Assembly: GCF_016802725.1 (NCBI RefSeq)
Contig: NC_052679.1
Location: forward strand, 3,472,001-3,536,000
Direction: 5' to 3'
DNA from: Solenopsis invicta
Lineage: Eukaryota; Arthropoda; Insecta; Hymenoptera; Formicidae
Length of the DNA stretch: 64,000 bases
The notes beneath the pieces were generated by a model. The model worked only from the letters and a program-made list of their open reading frames with translations. It ran no database searches and was not told the DNA's origin. This document shows, piece by piece, positions 38,300 to 51,705 of this stretch. Numbering within the stretch: position 1 is the stretch's first letter; every line of letters begins with the position of its first letter. Made by a program: the position numbers and the translations under genes.

Positions 38300-38817
38300 T
38301 TTTACTTCGGGAGTGCCGTTCAAGTTATCGGACTAAAATTTTTCTAAATAATTAGTCCGCGCGCGATTGTGTAATATAATATGTGTTTTTCGCGAGTGTT
38401 TTCCGCGAGTGTGTAATGGGAAAAGGACTAGGAAATCTGACAATTTAAATGTCCTGAGAGGAGGAGGAGGTCTAGGAGAGACATCGGGCTCCAGCGGAGC
38501 AACTTTGGGGTAAATATAATTTCTTATTTATATAAGATTAATAGTCTTTTCTCTTTTTACTCGATTTTATCTTAATAAATTAAAAAATACTTAAAAAAAA
38601 TTATATAAAATTTTATACAAATTGAAATTTACAAAGGTGTTATTCGAATATGATTACATTATTAGATATGTAATTAAAAGTTGAATTTTGATGTGCATAT
38701 AAAGATTAATTTTTGAAATATTATTGTGAACGTATTTTTAATTTACATCTTATGTTTGTGTTACAGTATCATCGCAGCTTTGTGGCTGAATAACTCCGTT
38801 TGTTGCGCATCAGGTCG
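38300..38817 (+). ncRNA. Candidate spliced noncoding unit, third paralogue
   Basis: The first exon ends TTTGGG|GTAAAT at 38509; its last 60 bases match the minus-strand copy, including CTGAGAGGAGGAGGAGGTC. The second exon, 38767-38817 (TTACAG| to TCG|GTGAGT), shares AACTCCG and TTGCGCATC with the other second exons. It points towards the Mth-like receptor gene 5 kb away and could supply its 5' UTR, although the paralogue on the other strand argues for independent transcripts. The 5' limit is a guess. Confidence 0.38.
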
Positions 38818-39424
38818 GTGAGTGACGAATTTTTTATAATAGATTAACGAACCTATGAAATTAATTTTAGATATATATTCATGTGATATCAATAAAATTA
38901 ATAATGGAGATAAATGCGTCTTTTCATAGATTTGTTGTCTTAAAACAGACTAAGTAGATCAGACAGGGCTAAATAATAAATGATCTCATATCATTTATTT
39001 CGAATACCTCATTTTATGTATTCGTGCTCCGGTTCGCGTTACGGTTCGTTATTTGGTTCATGATTCAATTTCAAATTATTACTAAAAAATTAAAAGACAG
39101 GTTAAGTTAAATTAAATTAATATTCTATTAACATTCGCATAATCACATTTTTTCCGCGTCGTGATTATTTAACGTGATTATCTAAATTACCAATAGTTAT
39201 TGGCAATTTCTTGTATTTTTCACGGTTAGATAATCTCGCTGGATTTAACCAGAGATGCTATTCTGTAACTCTTTAGCGATAATTTGGTATCGTTACAGCG
39301 TCGTTGCGCAGATATTATACATAGTAGAAAAGCTGCGCAACGACACGTAACGATATCCTTAGCTGTTATTAAGAGTTACGGAATACGCCTACAGTACATT
39401 ATAGGTCACTTATGTTTTTTTTAT

Positions 39425-40072
39425 GACAAATGCTTTTAATCCATGTCCAGTTGATGTATTCTTTCAATCTATGTCCGTTTGACGTATTCTTTTCAATCAA
39501 TGTCCGTTTGTTTACATGTGTCAACCCACCAAGTAATTTTTTTTCGATTGTCAATCCACCAATAAATTTTTTCCGAGTGTCAATCCCCCAAATTAATTTA
39601 TTCCGAGTGTCAGTCTACCAATTAATTTTTTCCGAGTGTCAATATATCAATTTATTTATTCCGAGTGTCAACTTACCAAGTAATTTTTAATTAATGTCCG
39701 GTTGATGTACTTCTTTCAATCAATGTCCAATCGACGTTTTTTTTTAATGAATATCCGATTGACGTATTTCTTTGAATCAATGTCCGATTGATGTTTTCCT
39801 CTCAATCAATGTCCAGTTAACGTATTTTTTTCAATTAATGTCCGGTTGACGTATTTTCTTTATTGTATGTCCGGTTGACGTATTTTTATCAATCTATGTT
39901 CGGTTGACGTTTTTCCTTTAATCAATGTCTGGTTGATGTATTTTTTCCAATTTATGTCCGGTTGATGTATTTTCTTCAATCTATGTCCGGTTGATGTATT
40001 TTCTTTATTGTATGTCCAGTTGACGTATTTTTATCAATCTATGTACGGTTAACGTATTTTTTTCCAATTAAT
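39425..40072. repeat. Minisatellite, about 33-35 bp units
   Basis: About nineteen imperfect units. Most read AATCTATGTCCGGTTGACGT followed by ATTTTTTTC; an inner block (39535-39685) uses a related unit, CCGAGTGTCAATCCACC plus AATTAATTTTTT. The embedded ORF is a by-product of the repeat period. Confidence 0.92.
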
Positions 40073-40084
40073 AGATGAATGGAA

Positions 40085-40520
40085 GGAAAGAGTAAGAGTA
40101 TTGAAATAGGACTAATATAGAAAGGAAAAAAGAATGGCGGAGAAGATAAAGAATTTAAAGATTTTTAAAAGGTGGATGTAAATTTTTTCAAGTAAAGTAC
40201 GAAGGAAATTAGGAATATAATTGAACATGAATTTGAAGGTTTTTTTAATAATTGATGCATATCATATGATATTTTAACATTTTGTGTTTTAGGAGTCAAA
40301 ATTTCATTAATCAAACATTAACTCTTGTAGTAAAGATTTTAAAAAATGTGTGAAATAATTTAAGAAAAAAGGAGGAAGTATTGTGAGAGTATAAAATAGG
40401 GAAAAAATAGAAAGTGAAAAGAATTTAAAGAAGGCTGAGAATGTAAAGATTTTTAAATAAAGAATGAAAGAAATTAAGAATGCAATTGAAGGAAAAGAAT
40501 AAGATTTATTTAATGACTAC
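40085..40520. repeat. Old direct duplication, about 280-bp offset
   Basis: Purine-rich segments near 40085-40260 and 40365-40520 share AAAGAATTTAAAG, GTAAAGATTTTTAAA-type and GAAATTA(G)GAAT(A/G)(T/C)AATTGAA blocks in the same order, with indels. Confidence 0.5.
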
Positions 40521-43500
40521 GTGTATCTCAGAAAATAGAATTTCAGAGAATTGAACTTTTTATTGAACCTTTCATTGCAAATTTTTATTATTTAATTATA
40601 TGTAAACATGAAATAAATAAATGACACATGCGTAGCGCACGCTTGTGTTGTTTTAGTATAATATTAAAGTATCACGTTTAGGTAACAAAACCTTAGTACG
40701 ACTAAAAAGAAGTAAAAGATTAATTTTACAGATCCTATATTATTCTATGATTTATGTGAAAAAGTAAATATAAAATAAATAAAAAATTAGTACTACAATT
40801 AAAATAATATTGTATTAAAATATTCAAAAGTAACTTGTTACAAGTGCAAAACTTGTTAATAGTTGTAAAATTTACGAGAATAATTTATGAGATGTAAATA
40901 CATCATATTTTACGTCGAAATATATTAGACTAATTATAAGGTATAAAATATTTTACGAACTAAATTAAAATGTTTCGAATTTTGCCTTAATTCTTTAGAA
41001 TAATTAGAAAATTTAATTATGTAAAAAGTATCATTATGATTCCATTAAAAAGATTAATATAATAAAAAAGAATTATATACGTGGGTGTGGACTGATTAAA
41101 TTCATCGAACTATTATCTTTAAAAGTTTGCCGTTAATTTCTGTCTTTGGAGCACCATGTATGCGTAATTTCCAATGAGGAAGGTTGCGTTTTTGCGTCGT
41201 CTATTGCTCGTTATGCGGTAGTCATGCCTTGCTGCTTGCCGGAATACGTTCGTGTGCTGTTCGTTTGAAGTGGTTCGCAAAATCAAATATAGTGTTGGCT
41301 TTACCATCTTATTCACTATTATATTTATCGCTTAATGTTAATCATTAAAACAGCAGTGTCATTTTTTATTTAGATTTCTTCACATTTTAATAATTTATTG
41401 AAAAAAAATGCACGGTAAATAAGCTTTTTCACTTCTTATAAAAACGTCACTATGTTTTGTGCATGAATATTAACTAGTTGTTGGTGACAACTGATCAAGC
41501 ACAAATTTTTTTTATAGAGTTTTTGTTAAATAAAAATTATTTATCAAGTTTGTGTTATTTGTTACATACAAATAATATTTATTTTTCTCATGAAATAACA
41601 TACATTATTTAAATTATTTAACTTTTCTCTTATCTTTTACAGCCATTGTTGCCATTTATTAGATATAATCAGAATTTTGTGTACATATGCATACATGAAT
41701 AAGCAAAACAGCAGGAAAGAATATTTCTCTTGCGAATTTCCTTATTTAAGGAAATACAAACCGGTTATAAGATGAAAAATCAGACGTTCAAGTAATTACA
41801 CTGTAAGTTTCTTTAATAAATCTTTAAATGAGTAATAGCCATAAATATAAAATAAGTGTTAATACTAACTAACAAAAGATAATTTACGAATATTTTCAAG
41901 AAAATTAGTATTTTTATTGCTTATCTATCAAGATAAACTCGACAAATTGTACATTTATTGCGATTATCATAATTACCAATCATAATTAATTAGTAATTTA
42001 CAATGGCGTTAAAATGTAAAAGAAATGACATTAACAAATAGCCATACAATCTTAACTCTAACTTATCCAAACCTTTAGCCAAATTTAACTTGCAATTTTC
42101 GAATGCTTTTGCATAATCGACACTAAACACTTGTGTTTGCTTCCGTTCTAACAAACTCTGTACCTTTAGACTTTTAGACAATGGCCTTCAACAACGATAA
42201 TTCCGGAAGACTCGGCATGCATGACTATCGCTTCGATGTTTTCTGCATGGAAAGGAACGATTGCGTGGAAGGCGTGACAAACGAGATGAAGGCAATATGA
42301 TTGTCAGTAATCTTAGAGATTAACCTTGCATTAACGCGAACATTATCTTGAGCGAGGAATGAATTCTTTGCAATTTCAAACCTCCTTATTCTTAACATAT
42401 CAAGATCAAACAAATTCCTCTAGCACTCTAAATTCTTTTCCTTAGTACTTTCAGCACTTACCTTCTTACCATTTATCTCACTCTCATTCTAGTCTAATGG
42501 TAAAATGAAAATATCGTTCTGAAGACTATAGAAATGTTAAGAACACAGGGGATTTATCATAATATTCTTAGCTAAAAAACATGAAAAAGACTTATTTTAC
42601 TTCATTGAAATATCGTCAATATTATTTGATGAGAGTGAAAGTACAAGGGGCTATACGATGCCATTTTCTGAAGAAGAACAGTATTAAAGAACTCTTATAC
42701 TCCCATTGAATTTTGTTCACGTCATTCCTGACCGCCACGTATGTCGTTTTCAGAGATTGTTATTCGCGATACGAGGAATGTGCTTGCGCAAATACATTGT
42801 CTATCTGACGTATTTTATGATAACATATCTGATGCCGTAAAAACGGACTGTGGACATCCGGTGTATCGTAACTTATTATTTATAGATTGACGCAATGCTC
42901 CTTAATCCTCTGTTTACACGTTATTTCCAGACACCCATATATGATTAAATCATTAGCGTTAGAATTAATTTTCATTACTTTTATAAGAATAAGAAAATTC
43001 TTCAGTGATTCTTACATGTATATTAACGTCTCTAAAAAGTACTTGTATAATTAAGTAAAAGAAAATTGTATATAACGTTTTAATTAACTCATATAAAAAT
43101 TTATAACTTTAAAACAAAAATAACTTCAAAAAAATACTTTTGTATCTTAAAGTTAACATTCAACACTACAAAAAGAAGAATAATTCAAGTCGGCTCAAAG
43201 AGTTATTCTTTAATTTTTAATATGTATGAATGGATATAAATTGGAAGTTTATTGTATTTACGTTATTAACCAATGCATTTTATTACTAAAATTACACAAA
43301 ACAATTTTTAATATTATTCATCATATTTAATGTAAATAGAGTAGCAATGTTTCTCATTTTAGCTCAAAACTTTTTATTTAAAGTTTAATTTTTTTCAATA
43401 TTTCATAAAAATGCTAAACTTTTTTTGAGACCTTGTTGTTTATTCCGGTGTTCGTAGTATTTCAAGAAAATGTGGGTCATCTGTGTTGAAACGTGTAGAC

Positions 43501-43957
43501 AGGGGATTAATATTTGTTATGAAGAGAATTACATTATTTTGAGATGAGATCACCAATCCGGAGGAATTAATCTTTTCACACATTTCAATCTTCGCTTATA
43601 ATTCAGTAGTAATGATTTCTCGTACGCTTTTTATAAATAGTTTTATATTTTATGTATAACACATTCTAAAGAGATCACCTGGATTCAAAGGGATTAGAAT
43701 CTCTCCCTCGTTATCCATAGCCGAATCAAAAACCTGCCTTGTCGAGGTACCTTCTTATCGGTGTCATCAATTTTTTCAACATACGTTCGCCTGATTAAAA
43801 AGACAGGCTTATCCTTTGCTTTTCAGACAAAATTGTTTGAAGAATTAAGTTTGTTTCCGTAATTGGCAATATCACATTGGATACACACATTTACTTACGA
43901 GGCATAAAGAGCGAAATCAATTTTTTTTTGTGATTTTGACACGACAATAGTTTGACG
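40521..43957. other. AT-rich intergenic DNA 5' of the Mth-like receptor
   Basis: Mostly featureless. Minus-strand frames at 42413-42225, 42181-41990 and 41316-41119 have mixed, protein-like composition, but no family is recognised and they are separated by stops; they may be decayed coding remnants. The last 40 bp hold a pyrimidine tract and an acceptor-like site before the receptor ATG. Confidence 0.35.
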
Positions 43958-46900
43958 ATGTATTCATCAAGCATCGTACTTTGGTGTCACGTGCTCCTGT
44001 TTATCATTTCGTCCTCGGACTCTCTGGGAAATTCTACGAACAATGATAATCAGAGAGACAACTCAACGGTGCGGTACGATTTTCTCGTAAATCCTAAAAA
44101 TCGAGATGACAAAATGCAGTTGATGCTCTCCAATTTGCACGAAAATTCTACTCAAAATGACGATGAAATACAATATGAGCTTCATATTAATTCTACGGCC
44201 AACGATCGCAAGAACTCGCTACGATACGAGACTCACGAGAATATTATGATGAGTCACGAAGAGAATAATCAGATGCGCACGGAATCCCACATGAACTTCG
44301 TCAGAGTCAATGACGAGGACGATTTCACGTTGCGGGCATTGAATGAGAGTCTCGCGAAGACAGAAAACAAAAGCAATTCCACATTGTACGAATACGGAAA
44401 TTTCAATAGAGGTAGCTATAACGATAATGTGGGTATCATTGTTTCACATGAAATGTGTGGCAACAAGACAATCTGCATTCAACTCTGCTGCCCTTTTGGC
44501 GATCGTCTAACGTCAGGAGGGAAGTGCATCATTGGGCAGGACAATTACTCTTTTCCATACGTCTACCAGAACGGTTCCGAGAAAAAAAAGTTGGACCAAC
44601 TGTTTCAACTGACCGTCCGCGATCCATGCGTTCTGCAAAGAACCGCGCATCGCACTCTTAGTCCTGATGAATACTCGTTTCTCGTCAACGGCTCTTTATA
44701 CCAAGATTCTGGCAAGCTCGTTCCATCGATGTCTTACTGCCTCGCCGCCTTGGACCGAAACATTTACGATGCGATCGTTTGCATGTATCCGATTGGCTTT
44801 CCGACATATATATCCGTGTGCCTCTTGGTGTCCTTGCCGTTCCTGCTGCTGACGTTCGTGGTATATTCCATATTGACGGAGGTCCAGAACATACATAGTT
44901 ACACGTTGCGTGTATACGTCGCCTCGTTATTCATCACGAATTTGCTCATATTTTGCGTCCAAGAAATTCCCGAATTATCTGAATGGAAATATTGCATACC
45001 ACTGGGTACAGCATGCATAAATTATATAATAATGTAGTAGCGTAGCTTACATCTATAAATTAGTAAATTAGATGAATCCACACATTCATTTTTTTTTAAT
45101 AACAATGTGGAAATTTTTAATCATGAAGAAATGCAATAATTATAAATTTATAAAAGAGAATAAGAATAACTATACTTTATCTATTTAATCTAATACATGC
45201 TTGGAGACTAAAACAACATTATTATCTAATTGATTTTTCTAGTCTACGTTTTTAATGTCACAATGTTATCCGGTTGTTTTTGGCTAAACGCAACATGCTA
45301 CGACATTTGGTGGACATTCAGGTAAGTAATCAGAAATATATTTTATGTAATTATTTTTGGTAGTAAATATACTATCAAAGGAGAAATTAAAGCGTTATAT
45401 ATATCTCACCTCTTTAAAAAATAAGTAAATTTCTTGTAAGTTTAACTTTGGTAAAAATAATAATGTTATTGATTTTTCACGAAACTATAAGAATACAAAT
45501 GAAGATTTATTGAATCTTCATTTGTATTTATTACAAACTTTGAAAAGTTTCATGCTGCAAATAAGAAATTGCATACAAATGTAATTTAAATTTTGAAGGA
45601 ATCAATCTTGATCTTTAATTTGAGTACTTGTTAATTGTTGTGCGATTTTTATATACAAATCTAAGTGAAATGTAAGATTGAAAATTGAAAGAGTTACACG
45701 TTTCCATTCAACTCGATTTATTCTTGTAAGAAAGAGCAGGAGTCTTATGAAGTTAACATAGATTTAAAGTTCTAAACCTGCTGACTCCATTCAATCCAAT
45801 GTGAAACGAAGCAAAAGAGCGTGAAGTGATGTTTTAATTTACGCGAGTATGTTAATTGAGTTGATTCACAAGTAAATTCCGCTATAGATAATTACTGGGA
45901 AATCTGAATCACTTCTTCTAAGAAATCAGTCTTATTCACGGCATCAAATTAATTTATACATTCCACGTAGAGAATAATAATTGAGAATTTATTTATGAAT
46001 TAATTCATTGCATTTGCTGTATAAAAATTTAAATAATTAATGCTTTACAAAGTGTTAATTATAAAGATATTTTCATTTGTTAACGCATATATTCAACAAT
46101 AATTTGTTACTGGTTAAATATAAATAGGTAATAAATACTAATTAAATAGGTAATAAATAAATAGCGATAAGAGCCAGCATACTGAATTTCATGTGCAACG
46201 TAAAACTTATTAAAACAATTGTAATTAAAAAGGATGGATACAAAACGCTAAATTCAAGGACGCATATAAATTAAACGCAAGGACACATATGAATTAACTG
46301 GCGTAAACAGTTCGTCTCATATTTCGAAAATTATTCATTAAAACAAAGTAAATTTTTTCCAAGTCTAAAACTAAAAAAGAATCCTCTGGTGAATCACATT
46401 TAGTGATATTCTCCTTTAATTTTGTTAATCAAGTCAAAATAGTCGACTTGTTTCATGATAATCCACATAATTTCATTTTAAAATTTTGACTGTCTGGATT
46501 TTTTAACATATTGTTGAACACAAAATATATACCTTTGACTCATTGGATGACTTTCTTTTGAAGATTTGTATTCAGAAAAACTTATTCTGTTTTAATGAAC
46601 CCAAACATTATTCACTTCTAATTTATACTGTAGTCGAGAGAAAATGTTTGCGCCTGTTAATTCATTTATACGTCCTTGCGTCTAATTTACATGTGTTTTT
46701 TTTTGCTTTTAGTGTTTTGTATACGCCTTTTTTAATCGCAATTACTTTAATTTTATATATTGCACACAAAAATTGAATTTTGGCATTTATTAAGAAAAGC
46801 TAAAACAATGATTACTCAATTGATTTATATCATAGAATCCTATAAATAAACTGTTTTAAACATAAATCTTGCATTTCATAGAAAACTCAATTTACATCGA

Positions 46901-48366
46901 AGAAGCGTAAAAAACAAGAGAAGAAAATTCGTAATGTATTCCATCTATGCCTGGGGAATCACCTTTGGTTTAACTATCGCTTGTGCTATTATGGATTATG
47001 CTCCCGGCATACCGAAAGATTTAATTCGACCGGAAATGTGCACAAAAAAATTTTGGTTTGGTCGTAAGTGACAATGGAATCTCTTCTAGCTCTAATTGAA
47101 CATTTTATTGAAGACTTGATTGAATTAAAAAATTTCCTATATAAAATTGCTCTACGTTTATTAACGTGTTATTACGAAGAATTTGTTTCTCATTTCAGGA
47201 GATGAAGCCCTAACGATGTATTACTATGCACCCACAGGAGCCGCTTATATTAGCAACGTTTGTTTCTTCATAGCCACGGCAATAGCGATTCTGTATCATA
47301 ATAAACATACCGCTCATCGCCTGAGTGATTCAGAGAGCCGGCGCTACGATAAAAAAAAGCGCAAGTTTGTATCGTAAGAATTCAATTTCCACATTCGCGA
47401 AAAAACTGCATAATGATTGATTTATCGATATTTCTCGTTCTTGTTCACAAAACAAAATAGCCGAATTATGTAGAAATATTGTTATCTATACAAACAAAAA
47501 CATACTTTACAAATATTATTATTATTAGGCATGACATGATCGCATATTGACATACCGCATAATATTAACATAGCGTTTTTATTTTAATAAAACAATAAAA
47601 AACACAGATAGGTAGATAACACGTAATATCGTGCCGATTGGCTTTTTATTTCCTCAACTAAATGATTAATTGTAGACAGTTTTATTGCATAGTTTGTTTT
47701 TATGATTTATAAATGTAAAAATTGCATTTTTAAAATTTCTTCAAAAAAACTTGGAAATTTTCAATGATTATAAAAATTATCTACTATCATTTTTTAAAAT
47801 TGATTTAAGATTATTATTTTTACCGAGACTATCTAAAATAATGATCTGATGCTCAAAAGAATTTGTTTTAATATATTTTTTTATATTTCTAAATGACTAT
47901 ATAAAACACATATATAAAATTCACAGTAATTATTATAATTGCAGATGATACAGAAATGTTTGTTTACAGATTTAATATGTATCTGAAGCTGTTCGTAGTG
48001 ATGGGAATAAGCTGGAGTATGGGTATAATATTATGGTTGATCAACGCCAATGATTCTATACCGCAAATCGTCTGGAATATTAGCTACACGATAGATATCT
48101 TGCAAGGAATTCCTATTTTCATCATATATGTATGCAAAAAGAAGATCTTGCGACTATTGCTAAAACGATTCGGTTATCATGATCGCGATCCGTTTTGGAA
48201 TATTTCAAGAAACACTCAGCGTACTGGAACATCCTCAAATTTTTCCTCCCTCTCTTCGATATCGGGATCAGTGCACATGCAAAAGATTAATACGTCTGCC
48301 ATTGAGCAGACTAATCATCAACCTAATGCAACACAAAGGGAGAATTTTATTATGAATGAGCAGTAA
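43958..48366 (+). CDS. Methuselah-like class B-type G protein-coupled receptor
   Basis: Five coding exons, 43958-45005, 45243-45321, 46882-47063, 47199-47373 and 47970-48366, give 626 aa. A hydrophobic signal peptide (about 1-24) precedes an Asn/Asp/Glu-rich, N-glycosylation-rich region (about 25-165), then a Cys-rich Mth ectodomain part (MCGNKTICIQLCCPFGD). Seven membrane segments follow: TM1 about 283-306, TM2 about 316-336, TM3 in the small exon 2 with the family signature FWLNATCYDIWWTF, TM4 and TM5 in exons 3-4, TM6 YLKLFVVMGISW and TM7 in exon 5. Family knowledge: arthropod Mth receptors act at the plasma membrane in stress, lifespan and hormone-related signalling; ligands are mostly unknown. 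Exon 5 was started at 47970 (TTTACAG acceptor) because the upstream acceptor at 47944 gives an immediate stop with the best exon 4 donor. An acceptor-like CAATAG just before the ATG suggests a 5' noncoding exon. AATAAA lies at 48458-48463. Confidence 0.93.
45492..45528. other. Perfect 16-bp hairpin in Mth-like intron 2
   Basis: AATACAAATGAAGATT and its exact reverse complement flank a TATTG loop. It lies in the 1.56-kb intron between exons 2 and 3. Confidence 0.6.
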
Positions 48367-51300
48367 ATCAACATCATAATTTAATTCTCCAATCGAGGAG
48401 GATTAATCTTACATTTATGTCTTGCTTTTTTTGGATACATTAATTGCATATATGTGAAATAAAACTTCATGAAGGTCTCATAAAGTATGTATAATTATTA
48501 TAAATTGTATTGTATTAGAAGTATGTAAATCACTAATGAAATATAATGATAAAGAAATCTTAAATAGTTTTTAATAATTTCACGCCAATTTCTATGCTAA
48601 GATTGTTTTGTAACATTATTTATGATTATAATTATGCAGGAATATTAAGTTTATTCAAATGTGAGCGAAATTTTTCGTTAGAAATTTTTCCTTTAATCAA
48701 ATCCATCGAGATTGGCATGTATCAGCTTATATAAGAATGTCTTTATATACAAATCTTGAGAGATTATAATTAGAAAAAATTTTGATTGATCTTATAAATA
48801 ATAAGCACTTTTATAATATTTAAATACTGACCAAATTGTAATTCTTTCTTAATCACAGTTTTTCTCATAGAAACAATTATGACTGAATGTGAAAGACATT
48901 CTATCGTCGAATGTTGACTTCTATAACATTCTATTTTTATATGTTTACACGTATTTTTAGAAGGGTTTAGTTTAGGTAACAGGTTTAGTTTCTGTTACTA
49001 CAAATGTAATTAATCAATTTTTTAAAGTTCTTTTTGACTGCCACATATCGCAGATAAAAAGTCAAGTATTACTATATGATTTAAAATCTAAATTCTTAAA
49101 AACTGATAAAATATTAGAATATAACCAACAAAGAGGTTTCGCTATTTAAAATTCCAAGAATTCTTCAAAATTTCCAAGAATTCGGAATTTCAAATCGCAA
49201 TAATTTAAAATCTTGAAAATCGATAAAGTATTAAACGAACACAATTGGTAAGAAGGTTGTCTCTGAAATTCCAAGAATTTTCCATATTTCCGGAATTACG
49301 AGCCAAGGAAACAGGGTGAAAGGATAGGAACGGAATGGCAAGAGAATGAAATAACACTTTAGCGAATAACTTTATATTTATTTATTTTACTCAAATGGAA
49401 GGCAATCGATAAATTCGCAACAAATAAAAATAAATAACACTCTCTCTAGCAATAATTACGTGATCGTTACTTAAGAGTATATCATTACAATAAATTCAAT
49501 GATACTTAATAACAAAAGCTTATATGTATACCACTCCTCACGCGCGCGCGCACGCAATGCGCATACCAATTGTGTATTGTGTATATATGTGTACGTGTGT
49601 TTGTGTGTATCTATGTGTGCGATGCTATTGCATCATTTCGTTTTTCCCCGGATTGCAATTGCGCGGTTTGTTATATACTCGACGAAGCTATGTATATATG
49701 CATAGATGCGATCGCGGTTTACATACTTTACACCTTGCTCGGCTGCTTCATTCTGATTCGCACTCGCGAGTTATAAAGATTTAGTATTCATACGTATACG
49801 CACATACACTGCAGATGCACCACACACGACAGACTACCAGATTCGCACAGCCTGACAGATCGATCACTCATCGGCAAAATCATGATGAACGACTCGAACT
49901 TAAAATAATTACGCGATTGCAACGTCTCCAAGCATGATGGCTCGTTGCGAGTACGATGAAATAGGGACGCGCTGTTTTACGATATAATACGACCTTTTTA
50001 GTTAATAATCGCCTTTTAATTACCCTAAATAAATTCATTAAATTTATGTCAAGCTCGCTACTACAAAACACACATTATCTCTCTTTCATTATATTTTACA
50101 CATATATGTACAGTATTTTACAGAGAACAATAAAATCCTTCTTATTGTCATGAGGCAACGGATGGTGACGAGTGTGACGATTTTCTACGTGATGCTTGTA
50201 ACAAGGGATAATTTTTTTGGCACCTTTATTTCTCACCCCGATACCATGTTCCGTTTGTCGTGACAGATGAGTTTGCAGGCCATGTTTGTCGTTTATAAAA
50301 GCTTCAGACAACGGCGGGAAAAAGCAATATAGAAGCGATATCTTAAATGCAGGTATTAGTAAAACGCAATTAAAAAACGTGGCTTTTACAACGAATCAGT
50401 AATGCTGCAAATTGATTAAGCGTGAGCCGCTTGCTACGAATGAAACGACACCTTCGCGACCGGTGGTGTGCAATTTACAGAATTATATAAGCGATCCATT
50501 CCCTTGGCACTACAAATAAATTACGAAATTTATAAGATTTATGGAATCGATGCTTATCAGCTTGATAAAAAAAAAGAATGATTCTGCAACTGGCTCCGGG
50601 AGTCAGAACATGAGAGGAAAGAAGACAAGAAGGCAAACCGGCTCCTTTAATTAAATGCACTAAGTTCCAGCTTAATTATTTCCGCGCGTGTCTCGACGGA
50701 TTCGGCGATGCGTTACGGCGCCTGTTTGCGCTCCTGGTCTCCTCTGTCAGGTTCTCGCGCACACGGAACATGGTAGTACCTCGAGGTCTCTTTAGAATTC
50801 TCCATGAAGTGAATATGTTTGGAATGTTGCATTTTTTTCCTTTGCTCTTTCTGTGGTGAATACGGAAAAGGAAGTGACGATCGCGGACCAATGTACCGTG
50901 TTTCGTTAATGAGAATAATGGGAACACACCTCATTAATTTTTCTCTCACTCGAAAACTTAACAACATAAATACAGCACTCTTTCTCTATTCGTACTACGT
51001 AACGTCAGTTCCGCGCGGAACTAAAAAGCTCGCAAGGAAAAACAACACTTCGAGGCACGTTGGTTGCGAGGAAAATTCGAAACGTTGCGGTATTATTACA
51101 AGTTTTTTAAAAAAAGAATGAAGATAACCGCGACGTTTTTTCTTTTTTTTTTTAAGAAAAATCATCGATCGCCGAGTATTGGGGTTTCGATTAGCACCAT
51201 CGCTGTCCATAAACATTGATACATATCACATTCATCCATGTAAGGAAATCTCAAGTTGCAAGTTGACAAGTCACTTGTTACATATCATCATAAATCTATA

Positions 51301-51562
51301 TTAAAAAAATTTTAATTATTTCAATTTTCAGGTAAAAAGTATTTAAAAAATTAAAAATAAAACTATAACAAATATTCTTTATGCATTGTTTTGAAATTTT
51401 TTGCAAAATTTTTATTCAAAGATATGATTTATCATCATAATCATCGTACCATAATTTTGTTTTGCCTGAGCTTTCCTTGCGCTTTCTCAGATAAGCATCC
51501 ATACTTTTTAAGATATATCTTCCATTCACACATACAAACACACTTGCACACACTTGCACGCG

Positions 51563-51705
<143 letters not shown>

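Noticed and set aside
41119..42413. Minus-strand frames with mixed composition, considered as receptor or transposon remnants.
   Set aside because: No motif of any family could be named, the frames are interrupted, and splice sites do not connect them.
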